Origin: Eubacterium uniforme
GTDB taxonomy: Bacteria; Bacillota; Clostridia; Lachnospirales; Lachnospiraceae
Direction: 5' to 3'
Length of the DNA stretch: 64,000 bases
Assembly (NCBI RefSeq): GCF_900167115.1
Contig: NZ_FUXZ01000008.1
Location: forward strand, 62,001 to 126,000
The notes below the pieces were generated by a model. The model was not told the origin of the DNA. It worked only from the letters and a program-made list of their open reading frames with translations, and searched no databases. Below, one piece after another: positions 1 to 8,721 of this stretch. Both the position numbers and the translations under genes were made by a program. Each line of letters starts with the position of its first letter. Position 1 is the first letter of the stretch.

Positions 1-452
1 AATCCTGCAAGTCTTGCAAGTGGATCTTCCATGGCAAGATAAATATTTCTAGCATTTGCATCATGAAGTTTTTGGCTTAATAAAACTATAACCTTCTTAG
101 CGAAATGCTTCTTTCTAAGCATTTTCTCAAAATCCTCATTACTTATCTTGTAATACTTTCCCTTTGTAAGCCAAACGCCAGTATATGGATAAGTACTATT
201 ATTAAGCAAAAAACTTTCCCATAAAAACTCATGCTCCGAAAAGATACCAACTATACGCTCCCTGCCATTAGCATCGTATCTAGTAAGTTTTATACTGCCC
301 TCATCAATTAAATATACACCTTCAACCTGATCGCCTTCATGAAATAGTGCGCTATTCTTTCTAGCCTTCTTATATATGGAATTTTCAAGAAGGGAAACTA
401 ATTCCTCACTATCACCGAATCCGGCAATATTCATGGTATTATATGCATTCAT
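1..452 (-). CDS. Crp/Fnr-family transcriptional regulator (3' part missing)
   Basis: About 150 N-terminal residues are visible; the gene runs off the left edge, so the DNA-binding domain is not seen. The translation has the cyclic-nucleotide-binding beta-roll pattern: ALFHEGDQVEGVYLIDEGSIKL, then RERIVGIFSEHEFLWES, then a long helix (KKVIVLLSQKLHDANARN) like the Crp dimer helix, and EDPLARLAG where a C-terminal winged helix should begin. Members sense small molecules, redox state or oxygen and bind promoters as dimers. The ATG at 452 is chosen because GCGAGGTG lies just upstream; an in-frame GTG at 461 is the alternative. The signal cannot be told from this fragment. Confidence 0.85.
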   Translation of the reverse strand, partial: MNAYNTMNIAGFGDSEELVSLLENSIYKKARKNSALFHEGDQVEGVYLIDEGSIKLTRYDANGRERIVGIFSEHEFLWESFLLNNSTYPYTGVWLTKGKYYKISNEDFEKMLRKKHFAKKVIVLLSQKLHDANARNIYLAMEDPLARLAG

Positions 453-464
453 ATCATTCACCTC

Positions 465-481
465 GCAAGTGTTCTACTTGC
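465..481. promoter_or_regulatory. inverted repeat before the Crp/Fnr gene
   Basis: GCAAGT and ACTTGC form a perfect 6-bp dyad with a 5-nt spacer, immediately upstream of the ribosome site of the Crp/Fnr gene. It could be an autoregulatory operator or a small leader hairpin; nothing else supports either reading. Confidence 0.3.
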
Positions 482-584
482 ATAAATCATTTCCATCCTG
501 TCATAACTGCTAAAACAGTCCCTCATCCTAAATAACAAATCAAAACAAAACATTAAAACAAACAAACCATAATATGAAAAACAA

Positions 585-610
585 AATACACCCCTACTTA
601 GGGGTGTATT
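585..610 (-). terminator. rho-independent terminator of fhs
   Basis: A 10-bp perfect stem (AATACACCCC / GGGGTGTATT) with a 6-nt loop starts about 10 nt after the fhs stop. On the minus strand it is followed by a T-rich run. Confidence 0.85.
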
Positions 611-619
611 TGTAATAAT

Positions 620-2305
620 CTAGAATAATCCAGAAATCTTTCCATTCTCATCTACGTCTATCTTAACTGCTGCTGGTACTTTTGGAAGTCCTGGCATTGT
701 CATTATATCCCCTGTAAGTGCAACTATAAAACCTGCTCCTGCTGAAACCTTAAGATTTCTAACTGTAATTTCGAAATCCTTAGGTGCACCAAGCTTAGTC
801 TGATCGTCTGTAAGAGAATACTGAGTTTTAGCTACACAGATTGGCATATTACCAAATCCCTGAGCAGTAAGCTGATCAGCCTGTTTCTTAGCCTGTGGTG
901 TTAAAACCACACCCTTACCACCGTATACTCTCTTAACGATTGTATCAATCTTCTCCTCGATACTACCTTCAAGCTCATATGAGAAACTAAAGTCATTAGG
1001 TTCCTCAACTAAACGAAGTACTTCCTTAGCAAGAGTAATTCCGCCTTCGCCACCCTTAGCCCAAACTTCTGAAAGTGCAACATTAACACCTAACTCTTTA
1101 CACTTATCTTCAACAAGTTTAAGTTCAGCTTCAGTATCTGTTGGGAATCTATTAATAGCCACAACACAAGGAAGTTTATATACATTTTTAATATTATCTA
1201 CATGTTTAAGTAAGTTTGGAAGACCCTTTTCAAGTGCTTCAAGATTTTCAGCACCAAGATCTGCCTTAGCAACACCGCCGTTATACTTAAGTGCACGAAC
1301 TGTTGCAACCACAACAACTGCATTTGGCTTAAGGTCTGCCATACGACACTTAATATCTAAGAACTTTTCAGCTCCAAGGTCAGCGCCGAAACCAGCCTCT
1401 GTAATAGCGATGTCTGCAAGCTTCATGGCCATCTTTGTAGCTGTAACTGAGTTACATCCATGTGCAATATTAGCAAATGGTCCGCCATGAATAATAGCTG
1501 GAGTATGTTCAAGTGTCTGAACAAGATTTGGCTTAAGTGCATCCTTAAGTAAAGCTGTCATAGCACCTTCTGCATGAAGGTCACCAGCTGTTACTGGCTT
1601 TTGTGTAGCAACTGGACCATAAGTATAACCGATAACCATACGGCTAAGTCTTTCCTTAAGGTCTGTGATGTCATTAGCTAAACAAAGAACTGCCATAACT
1701 TCTGATGCAACTGTGATATCATAACCATCCTCACGTGGAGTACCGTTAACTCTACCACCTAAACCATCTGTTACAAAACGAAGCTGTCTGTCGTTCATGT
1801 CAACACAGCGCTTCCATGTAATCTTTCTAGGATCTATATTAAGTTCATTACCTTGGTAAATGTGATTATCAATCATTGCTGCAAGTAAGTTGTTAGCAGC
1901 ACCAATAGCATGGAAATCACCTGTAAAATGTAAGTTAATGTCTTCCATTGGAACAACCTGTGCATATCCGCCACCTGCTGCGCCACCCTTTACACCAAAC
2001 ACTGGTCCAAGTGATGGTTCACGAAGTGCAACACAAACATTCTCTCCAAGTCTTGAAAGTCCATCTGCAAGACCAATTGTAGTTGTTGTCTTACCTTCAC
2101 CTGCTGGAGTTGGGTTAATAGCTGTAACTAATACAAGCTTTCCATTACCTCTGTTCGACTCCTTAAGAAGTGAATAATCAATCTTAGCCTTGTACTTACC
2201 GTACTGCTCTAAATACTTCTCATCAATGCCTGCTGTCTTTGCAACTTCTGTAATAGGTTGCATTTCTACTTCCTGTGCAATTTCGATATCACTTTTAAAC
2301 TCCAT
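620..2305 (-). CDS. fhs: formate-tetrahydrofolate ligase
   Basis: ATP-dependent ligation of formate to tetrahydrofolate giving 10-formyl-THF, a cytoplasmic step of one-carbon metabolism and of the methyl branch of the Wood-Ljungdahl pathway. At 561 aa it matches the usual family length of about 556. The nucleotide-binding segment [18 protein letters not shown] (about residues 66-83) and family stretches such as [20 protein letters not shown] and [18 protein letters not shown] are intact, as is the C-terminal [15 protein letters not shown]. An AACGGAGGT ribosome site precedes the ATG. It appears monocistronic: a terminator follows, and its own leader has an inverted repeat. No folD or other pathway gene adjoins it, so it may serve purine synthesis or general one-carbon metabolism rather than acetogenesis. 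Confidence 0.97.
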   Translation of the reverse strand: MEFKSDIEIAQEVEMQPITEVAKTAGIDEKYLEQYGKYKAKIDYSLLKESNRGNGKLVLVTAINPTPAGEGKTTTTIGLADGLSRLGENVCVALREPSLGPVFGVKGGAAGGGYAQVVPMEDINLHFTGDFHAIGAANNLLAAMIDNHIYQGNELNIDPRKITWKRCVDMNDRQLRFVTDGLGGRVNGTPREDGYDITVASEVMAVLCLANDITDLKERLSRMVIGYTYGPVATQKPVTAGDLHAEGAMTALLKDALKPNLVQTLEHTPAIIHGGPFANIAHGCNSVTATKMAMKLADIAITEAGFGADLGAEKFLDIKCRMADLKPNAVVVVATVRALKYNGGVAKADLGAENLEALEKGLPNLLKHVDNIKNVYKLPCVVAINRFPTDTEAELKLVEDKCKELGVNVALSEVWAKGGEGGITLAKEVLRLVEEPNDFSFSYELEGSIEEKIDTIVKRVYGGKGVVLTPQAKKQADQLTAQGFGNMPICVAKTQYSLTDDQTKLGAPKDFEITVRNLKVSAGAGFIVALTGDIMTMPGLPKVPAAVKIDVDENGKISGLF

Positions 2306-2324
2306 TACATACCTCCGTTTACAA

Positions 2325-2360
2325 CATATAGTGCTGTATGAATAACTATACCACTATATG
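2325..2360 (-). promoter_or_regulatory. inverted repeat in the fhs leader
   Basis: CATATAGTG (2325-2333) and CACTATATG (2352-2360) form a perfect 9-bp dyad with an 18-nt loop, ending about 20 nt before the fhs start codon. It could be an operator or an mRNA hairpin. There is no U-run after it, so termination is unlikely. Confidence 0.4.
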
Positions 2361-2542
2361 GTGTTTTTTTCTACCGTTTTTTAAAAATAAAACTGTCTAT
2401 TTTTTATCAATATATTAAAGGCTTTATTTTAAGCCATTTAATCAGTCACTTGTATATTATACTTGATTTTAATCAAATATCAAAGTTTAAATATATATAA
2501 ATTTTCTATCATATATCATAGTTATACAGAATATTCAACATA

Positions 2543-3457
2543 TCATCTATTATTGATCAATTTTTCTATATCTGCCTGTATAAGTCCTAGTTCTTCAATC
2601 ATCTTAAAACCATGATACATGTTTGTATCAAGTCTTATTGGATGATGGGCATCCGTACCTAATACTACTTCTGCTCCCAGATCCGCTGCTATTTCCCAAA
2701 ACTGTCTAATTGGATAGTTTAAGTTACTAGCTTCATCAGGATGAAGTGCAGTTTTACATATACCACTAACATTTAATTCAAGTGGTACATTGCATCCAAC
2801 TGCAGTTTCTATAATGAACTTTGACATTGCGTATACTTCATCGTTCCAAGAAGGCATTTGCTGACCAAATAAATCTGGATGATTAACATATAAGAAATGT
2901 CCACTTTCAATTACATCCACAATGCTATTGGTATAACTTTTCATCATATCAGTATCCATGCTCTGTCCATGAACGCCTCGAAGACCACCTTCATATGGAT
3001 AAACGTGAACGCTACCGGTTAAATACTCTATACCCTTTTCTCCTAAAAGAAAATCTCTATAATAACTATCAAATTCTTTAAAATAATCACATTCAAAACC
3101 TGTATATAGCTTAAGAGTTGGATAATCAATTCTTGCCTGATTAATGCTTGAAATATAGTCATCTAACTCACTAAAATCCATTCGAATACCAGGAATCGGC
3201 TCGTTATCTGGAAATGGATTGTGATCTGTAAATCCTAATGTATCAAACCCACGCTCTATTGCTCTTTCACAATAATCATACACATCACCCGTTGCATGAT
3301 TACATCTATATGTATGAGTATGGAAATTTTTAAGATGTCCTCTATATGAATCTGGCAATTCAGGATTTCTTCTATAAAAATCATCATTATAATCAAAATC
3401 AAACAAATCGGCATCTTTAGGCTTATTTAATGTATTTATATACTTAGTCTTGTCCAT
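2543..3457 (-). CDS. PHP-domain phosphoesterase, histidinol-phosphatase-like
   Basis: 304 aa. The PHP metal-binding motifs appear in order: HTHTYRCNH (about residue 46), GFTDHNPFP (about 75), a conserved Glu in GFECDYF (about 120), GSVH (about 148), HPDLFG (about 193) and GTDAHHP near the C terminus. This is the pattern of trinuclear-metal histidinol phosphatases of the HisJ/HisK type, which remove phosphate from L-histidinol phosphate in histidine synthesis. No other his gene is nearby, and PHP proteins also act on other phosphoesters, so the substrate is inferred. A 237-bp gap separates it from fhs and it looks singly transcribed. Confidence 0.75.
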   Translation of the reverse strand: MDKTKYINTLNKPKDADLFDFDYNDDFYRRNPELPDSYRGHLKNFHTHTYRCNHATGDVYDYCERAIERGFDTLGFTDHNPFPDNEPIPGIRMDFSELDDYISSINQARIDYPTLKLYTGFECDYFKEFDSYYRDFLLGEKGIEYLTGSVHVYPYEGGLRGVHGQSMDTDMMKSYTNSIVDVIESGHFLYVNHPDLFGQQMPSWNDEVYAMSKFIIETAVGCNVPLELNVSGICKTALHPDEASNLNYPIRQFWEIAADLGAEVVLGTDAHHPIRLDTNMYHGFKMIEELGLIQADIEKLINNR

Positions 3458-3530
3458 ATTTTTCTCCTGTCCTATTACATTAACCCTTCCCTAAATCCAA
3501 AACATCTTACTTCCCCATATAACGCATAAA

Positions 3531-3554
3531 AGATGGGAGAAAAATCTCCCATCT
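3531..3554 (-). terminator. terminator after the small membrane protein gene
   Basis: Perfect 10-bp stem AGATGGGAGA / TCTCCCATCT with an AAAA loop, directly after the stop codon at 3557. The T-run on the minus strand is weak. Confidence 0.65.
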
Positions 3555-3556
3555 AA

Positions 3557-4024
3557 TTAATACTTAATTTTTACAGCGATAGTATCTTTCCACTTAAAAC
3601 CTTCTGTAAAGTCAAGTACAAATACCTGATCGCCTACTTTATATCCAAATTTAAATCCATAATAATCACTTCTTGTATCATCAACCTGTAATCTACCATG
3701 TAAGAATTTCATCTTTTCATTAGGTTCATAACCTGTAACAAATCCCTGTTTCCACACAAATCTGCCATCTTTGATAAACTTGATTCTTCTCATGTACATA
3801 AATACAATTGCTGCTGCTGAACCAATCACGATTGCAATCATAACAATTCTAAAAATTAATGCTACATGATTATTATTCCACATTGCTTCTAATATTCCTA
3901 ATATGAAATATACAACTAAAAGCATCAAGCATCCAACAATTGATAATCGTTTAAATGCTAAATCTTTCTTAATAATCTTTTTCTCTTCCTCACCCATTAA
4001 TTCGCCTTCTAACCAGCTATCCAT
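3557..4024 (-). CDS. small two-helix membrane protein of unknown function
   Basis: 155 aa. The N-terminal 25 residues are charged (GEEEKKIIKKDLAFKR). Two predicted membrane helices follow (about residues 29-50, LSIVGCLMLLVVYFILGIL, and 59-80, FRIVMIAIVIGSAAAIVFMY). A soluble C-terminal half of about 70 residues has a KMKFLHGRLQVDDTRSDYYG segment and a beta-rich pattern. I do not recognise the family. AAGGAGGTCGCAC precedes the ATG. It stands alone with its own terminator. Confidence 0.7.
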   Translation of the reverse strand: MDSWLEGELMGEEEKKIIKKDLAFKRLSIVGCLMLLVVYFILGILEAMWNNNHVALIFRIVMIAIVIGSAAAIVFMYMRRIKFIKDGRFVWKQGFVTGYEPNEKMKFLHGRLQVDDTRSDYYGFKFGYKVGDQVFVLDFTEGFKWKDTIAVKIKY

Positions 4025-4137
4025 GTGCGACCTCCTTAATTCCTATAATCCTTTTTTCTTTTTCTTTCTCTTATATAAACGCATTCAACAACTCTATTAT
4101 AATACTTTATTAAAATAAATCAAGTTTATGTAACATT

Positions 4138-4764
4138 TTATTTTCCATCCATAAAATGAGTCCAATATTGAGACTCTACTTCAGGATATCCATATTTTTC
4201 TTTACCATCTTTTATGGCCTTAATTAAGAACGCCATGTTTCTTGCAAGATTTCTCATAGTCTGAAGGCCCTCTAGATCTTTCTTTACATCTTCAGCACTA
4301 AATCCATGAACCTGATTCCAATATGTACTTGCAGCTATCGGCATTCCACTTATTGGAAAATATTTATTTAAAACATCAAAAGTTGCTGTATTTCCTCCTC
4401 TTCTACAACTAACAACTGATGCTCCAACTTTCATTTGCTTAGAAAAATTCGTACTATAAAAAAGTCTATCCAAAAATGAAAGAAGTGTTCCATTAGGTGA
4501 GCCATAATATACAGGGCTTCCAATAACTAGTCCATCAGCTGCTTCAAACTTAACAGCAACTTCATTAACTAAATCATCAAAAACACATTTGCCCCTTTCT
4601 CCACAAGTATTACAGGATATACATCCTCTAATTTCTTTATTTCCAACATGCAATATTTCAGTTTCAATACCTTCCTTGTTAAGCTCATTTGCCACTTCCA
4701 AAAGAGCTGTATATGTACAACCATTTGAATGCGGACTACCATTAATCAATAATACTTTACTCAT
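4138..4764 (-). CDS. flavodoxin-fold NAD(P)H-dependent FMN reductase / iron-sulfur flavoprotein-like
   Basis: 208 aa, about the usual size of this family. The N terminus LLINGSPHSNGCTYTALL is the FMN-phosphate-binding loop of NADPH-dependent FMN reductases. CISCNTCGERGKC (about residues 48-60) is a compact four-cysteine motif like that of Isf-type iron-sulfur flavoproteins, and GLVIGSPVYYGSPNG (about 78-92) is the flavin isoalloxazine loop. SCRRGGN near the middle is also typical. Expected role: two-electron reduction of flavin or quinone-like acceptors in the cytoplasm. It begins after the terminator of the redox operon downstream, so it is probably transcribed alone. Confidence 0.8.
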   Translation of the reverse strand: MSKVLLINGSPHSNGCTYTALLEVANELNKEGIETEILHVGNKEIRGCISCNTCGERGKCVFDDLVNEVAVKFEAADGLVIGSPVYYGSPNGTLLSFLDRLFYSTNFSKQMKVGASVVSCRRGGNTATFDVLNKYFPISGMPIAASTYWNQVHGFSAEDVKKDLEGLQTMRNLARNMAFLIKAIKDGKEKYGYPEVESQYWTHFMDGK

Positions 4765-4835
4765 TTTACATACCTCCGTATCTTCTTACCTCTCGTTTAA
4801 ACCTAATATTCATTATATAATACTATATCAAATAA

Positions 4836-4861
4836 AAAAAGGAGCTAATTAACTCCTTTTT
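4836..4861 (-). terminator. terminator of the redox operon
   Basis: AAAAAGGAG / CTCCTTTTT 9-bp stem with an 8-nt loop and T-runs on both strands, between the stop of the reductase-membrane fusion gene and the start of the flavodoxin-like gene. Confidence 0.7.
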
Positions 4862-4921
4862 AACAATTACAATGAGCCACTTTGCTAAATGCAAAGCGAC
4901 TCATCTTAAAGCATGCAAGGT

Positions 4922-6703
4922 TTAATCCTCTCCTCTCGATGCTCTTCCAACCTCTGCGCCTGCATCTGTTAAACCTACCAATTGTGAAACAAATGGTGAT
5001 AACAACACTGAAAGCACATAACTTAATATTAATGTTGGAATCAATAACTTTCCCCAGCTTCCTAACCACATAATCGGTAGTGGTGGCATATCAGCAACTG
5101 CTGATGCTGGAGCTTTACTTCGTCCCATAGCAACTCCAAAGAAACTAACCACCAAACTTACTATCAAGGTGTTACCTACTGAGAACGGAATTGCATTAAG
5201 AAGAGTAAACTTCATTGCTGGAGGTTTCGCATGAGCCTTTTGGGCAAGAGCTCTTCCCATTTTACCAAGTGGTAAACACAATGCAACGATAATACCCACG
5301 GTAACTGATAATAAGATATTTGATATGTACATCATTGGAACTGGCACAGACTTCATTGCCTTTGGATTTCCTTTCAATACGAGATATGCTGAAAGCGCTC
5401 CCATCGCTGCCGACATAATAATCGACATAACGAGCCCCATAGTACGTTCCTTCTTTTTCATATCTTTAACCTTCCTTTCGACTCTTGGTTCTTCACAATT
5501 AACCAATATTCTACAATCAGATTTTGGATATGTGCAACACGGATGTATATACCCTGTTAGCTTGTCATATTGTCTTCTTTTTTCAACCTTCTCCGGTATA
5601 AACACATCACCCAAAACAAGTTTCGATCTGCAAAAACCACATTCACCGCTTCTACACTTACTAGGCGCCTTTATTCCTGCGCGTTCCATAGCAACAAGAA
5701 GTGACTCTGTGGCCTTTGCATCTACAACCCTTTCCTTCCCGTCGTTAGTTACAACAGTTAACTTATATATACTTTCTTTAAATTCATTTATGAACTCGCT
5801 ATCACGTTCTCCAAGTTCATATTCCCCATAAGCATCATATCTTATATATTTTTTCGCTATATTAAGTTTTATTAATTCTCCGTCTAGATAATCATACATA
5901 GCCTGACTTCCGCATACAAACACGGAATATTTTCCGTCGGCATTGTTAGTATCATTTTGATACTTTCTAATTATGTCAGCGGTTATAAACCCATGTTCAA
6001 ATCCATCTTTTTCTTCATCCGACAGCACGTAAAAAACTTTAACTTTCCCATTACTTCTTTTTGAAAGTTCATCAAGTTTTTCTTTTAACAATATATTTTC
6101 ACTATTCCTACTTCCATAGATTATAGTTAAATTAAAATCTTCCGTTCCATCACATATAGCTTCTGCCATAGAAACAAATGGTGAAATACCGCTACCACCT
6201 GCAAGACCATATACAAACTCTGCATCCCTAAGGCCCTCATAATAAAAGAAACCTTCAGGTCCAGATATTTCTAAACTATCGCCAACCTTTAATTCTTCGT
6301 TAATGTATTTGCTAGCGAATCCATCCGCCTTTGTTTTTACAAGTATTCTATATTTACCTTCAAAAGCTTCTCTTGGAGATGAGCATATTGAATAAGGCCT
6401 TGTTAAAACTGAACCATCTATTTTTAAAAACAAGCTTACGTACTGACCCGCTCTAAAATAAGCAAGTTTTTTAGTTCCTAAATCAGGGTTTGCACAAAGT
6501 GTATATATCTTTGCATCCGCCAAATCCTCAATGTCTGTTATTTTCACATGCTGTACTTTCGGATGCAAATTCTTTGCAAGAACATTTGCATTATATTCAT
6601 ACTTTGGCATGGAATCTGCCGCTTCACTAATTACCTTTTGTCTTTTAGATACAATATCTTTAACTTCAACGTCCGGTACATCATTTAAGTACTTATTTTC
6701 CAT
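4922..6703 (-). CDS. ferredoxin reductase (FAD/NAD) with 2Fe-2S domain fused to a C-terminal membrane domain
   Basis: 593 aa in four parts. An FAD-binding barrel carries RPYSICSSP (about residue 100). An NAD-binding domain carries AGGSGISPF (about 164) and the C-terminal VFVCGSQAMYDYL. A plant-type [2Fe-2S] domain has CRSGECGFC (about 348-356) and HPCC (about 385). About 180 further residues hold four predicted membrane helices (about 420-440, 458-480, 500-527, 552-576), in two similar helix pairs reminiscent of DUF2798. The first three parts are the classic phenol-hydroxylase-type electron-transfer module; the fused membrane part is unusual. Its ATG follows the upstream stop codon directly, with GGGAGGTGG in the upstream gene as ribosome site, so the two genes are translationally coupled and probably pass electrons to each other. 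Electron acceptor unknown. Confidence 0.85.
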   Translation of the reverse strand: MENKYLNDVPDVEVKDIVSKRQKVISEAADSMPKYEYNANVLAKNLHPKVQHVKITDIEDLADAKIYTLCANPDLGTKKLAYFRAGQYVSLFLKIDGSVLTRPYSICSSPREAFEGKYRILVKTKADGFASKYINEELKVGDSLEISGPEGFFYYEGLRDAEFVYGLAGGSGISPFVSMAEAICDGTEDFNLTIIYGSRNSENILLKEKLDELSKRSNGKVKVFYVLSDEEKDGFEHGFITADIIRKYQNDTNNADGKYSVFVCGSQAMYDYLDGELIKLNIAKKYIRYDAYGEYELGERDSEFINEFKESIYKLTVVTNDGKERVVDAKATESLLVAMERAGIKAPSKCRSGECGFCRSKLVLGDVFIPEKVEKRRQYDKLTGYIHPCCTYPKSDCRILVNCEEPRVERKVKDMKKKERTMGLVMSIIMSAAMGALSAYLVLKGNPKAMKSVPVPMMYISNILLSVTVGIIVALCLPLGKMGRALAQKAHAKPPAMKFTLLNAIPFSVGNTLIVSLVVSFFGVAMGRSKAPASAVADMPPLPIMWLGSWGKLLIPTLILSYVLSVLLSPFVSQLVGLTDAGAEVGRASRGED

Positions 6704-8245
6704 TTACACGCCACCTCCCATAACATATCCAAGCACCTGATAACCTACCCTGTTACCAGATGTATATGTTGGAAGGAATCCTGATAACATCTCTCCATGT
6801 GCACCTACAAAAAATAGTCCCGGAACCGTTCTTTCACTTCCCGCCGAAAGCATTCTTGAAGACATTCCATCCCATCTTTCAGAAACATAACCATATACAG
6901 AACCCTGTGGAGATTGCATATATCTAGCAAATGTCACAGGACTTGCTATTTCAATCTCTTCAATATGTTCACGAACATTAAAGCCCATAATACTTTCAAG
7001 TCGATCAATCATTTCACTTGCAACTTTTTCCTTAGTTCTTACATAATCTTCTTCGCTTATATTTGCCCATACATCCTTGGTATAAGACTTTGTAAGAATC
7101 ATAATTGTTGTTCCCTTAGGTGAACAATCCGGAATTGCAATATTAGGACAACACACATCTATGGCATATTCATCACCATCAAAACTTCCCGCACTTTTAT
7201 ATAAAGCCTGTGTGTCCTTAGTTGTACTAATAAATATTGTATAATCCTTAATTCCAACTTCTTCAGGTGGAATATCCAGTCCTAAATAAACACTAAATGC
7301 TCTAAATCCATATTCACGTGCATTTGCTTTTTGTAGCTCTAGTTTTGGAATAAGCGATTTATCGTCTAGCATCTTTGAATAAACAACTTCAGGAAATGCA
7401 TTCGATACAACGGCTGTTGCCTTAAATACTCTTCCATCATCAACTTCCACGCCACATACTGCACCATCTTTAGTTAAAACTTTTGTTACTTCCGTATCAA
7501 ACAAAAATCTTGCTCCAAGTTCACATGCACGATTCATTATAGCTACTGATAGCTGATGAGATCTCATCTTTGGTATATGAGCCCCCTGTACAAAGAATCC
7601 GTAAATCATCAATATATATCTACTTGCATCTATTGTATAAATATCCGCTCCCTGATATGGCCAGTATGCAGACATTATATCAATGCACTTTTCACTCATG
7701 TTTATATATTTAAAAAACTCTCCCGTTGACATCGACATTATCTTAAGAAAGTTTGAATGTTCATTTTTTAAAACCTCAGGATCTGGATTTCCCCTTGATT
7801 TTCCTATATATTCCAAGCCTTTAGTAATATCATCGTACGCCAAAAAAAACTTTTCAAAAGCCTCTGAATCTTCAGGGCATACCTCATTCATATACTTTAT
7901 AACTTTTTCTTTTCCATGTGGAATTGTTACATCGAGCGAACGCTCTTTGTCTTTTTCGATAATAAATCGGAATGCATCCTTTATGGTAACCATATCTACC
8001 TTAATTCCAAGTTCATCAAAAATCCGTCCCAAGTCTCCACGCATCTCACCTTCACCAAGATCTGGCATCTCATGCAAGGAAGCTTCAAACTCAAACCTCC
8101 CTCTTACGAAACTTGATGCAGCTCCACCAGGAAGATTATGTTTTTCGATAACCAAGGTTCTAAGACCCATTTTAGACGCTCGACAAGCCGCCATAAGTCC
8201 TCCATTACCAGCACCTATGACTAAAAGATCGTACTTGTCCTCCAA
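6704..8245 (-). CDS. CrtI/phytoene-desaturase-like NAD(P)/FAD-dependent oxidoreductase
   Basis: About 513 aa. The N terminus YDLLVIGAGNGGLMAACRAS is a Rossmann GxGxxG FAD-binding motif, followed by VIEKHNLPGGAASSF as in carotenoid isomerase/desaturase-type flavoproteins. The C terminus GLFFVGAHGEMLSGFLPTYTSG is the second FAD-contacting motif of this superfamily. Start choice: no ATG fits. A TTG at 8287 is the longest start but has no ribosome site, while the TTG at 8245 is preceded by GGGGGTGG at a good distance, so 8245 is preferred. It is immediately followed by the reductase-membrane fusion gene. No carotenoid genes are nearby, so a desaturase role should not be assumed; a lipid, isoprenoid or retinoid-like substrate is possible. 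Confidence 0.8.
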   Translation of the reverse strand: MEDKYDLLVIGAGNGGLMAACRASKMGLRTLVIEKHNLPGGAASSFVRGRFEFEASLHEMPDLGEGEMRGDLGRIFDELGIKVDMVTIKDAFRFIIEKDKERSLDVTIPHGKEKVIKYMNEVCPEDSEAFEKFFLAYDDITKGLEYIGKSRGNPDPEVLKNEHSNFLKIMSMSTGEFFKYINMSEKCIDIMSAYWPYQGADIYTIDASRYILMIYGFFVQGAHIPKMRSHQLSVAIMNRACELGARFLFDTEVTKVLTKDGAVCGVEVDDGRVFKATAVVSNAFPEVVYSKMLDDKSLIPKLELQKANAREYGFRAFSVYLGLDIPPEEVGIKDYTIFISTTKDTQALYKSAGSFDGDEYAIDVCCPNIAIPDCSPKGTTIMILTKSYTKDVWANISEEDYVRTKEKVASEMIDRLESIMGFNVREHIEEIEIASPVTFARYMQSPQGSVYGYVSERWDGMSSRMLSAGSERTVPGLFFVGAHGEMLSGFLPTYTSGNRVGYQVLGYVMGGGV

Positions 8246-8312
8246 AAAACCACCCCCATTAGTCAAATATTTATACTTTCCCCTCAATATATAAATATTC
8301 TCACGACTTTTG

Positions 8313-8328
8313 GAGTTATTGCTAACTC
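8313..8328. promoter_or_regulatory. short inverted repeat upstream of the redox operon
   Basis: GAGTTA and TAACTC with a TTGC spacer form a perfect dyad 26 nt outside the longest possible start of the oxidoreductase. Operator-like, but short. Confidence 0.25.
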
Positions 8329-8390
8329 ATATATATAAAACCTTCATCTATTCTTCTTTTTTTCTTTTTTCGTGTAGCACTTAAAATATA

Positions 8391-8419
8391 AGGTTACTAG
8401 GTTTCAACACTAGTAACCT
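8391..8419. repeat. 10-bp inverted repeat in the intergenic region 8288-8721
   Basis: AGGTTACTAG / CTAGTAACCT, perfect, 9-nt loop, followed on the plus strand by a CCCATTATTTTTTA run. It resembles a terminator, but no plus-strand gene lies upstream. It may be a remnant of a lost gene, or an operator in the divergent region. The rest of the 434-bp gap is AT-rich and holds the GH43 promoter; no gene is seen in it. Confidence 0.5.
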
Positions 8420-8632
8420 CCCCATTATTTTTTATACAAAGAAATAACCCCATCTTATTTCGATGTAATCTTAAAGTAAATAGTATAATATTTAATATGC
8501 GTTAACTATTACTATGAATATTGTACCATTTATTTTTCATAATTCCAACTACTTTTTTTCACAAAGTAAAAATAGTTTTCAAATCTCCTAAAAAACGCTT
8601 AAATTATAACCTTTAATTATCATTTTATCCAT

Positions 8633-8661
8633 TTGACAACCCTTAGCAAATGCACTAAAAT
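8633..8661 (+). promoter_or_regulatory. sigma-A promoter of the GH43 gene
   Basis: TTGACA (8633-8638), exact 17-bp spacer, TAAAAT (8656-8661), about 60 bp before the start codon. The ribosome site AAGAGG lies just before the ATG. Confidence 0.8.
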
Positions 8662-8721
8662 ATTATTATTACGATTCGACGTAAAATATTTATAAACAAA
8701 TTAAGAAAAGAGGTTAAAAAC

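Noticed and set aside
1890-2177. 95-aa plus-strand reading frame inside fhs
   Set aside because: Antisense to conserved fhs codons, no ribosome site, and low-complexity Pro/Ser/Ala translation. It is a shadow frame.
8391-8419. T-box or attenuator
   Set aside because: There is a good hairpin but no T-box sequence, no competing antiterminator and no gene of the right type in either direction.
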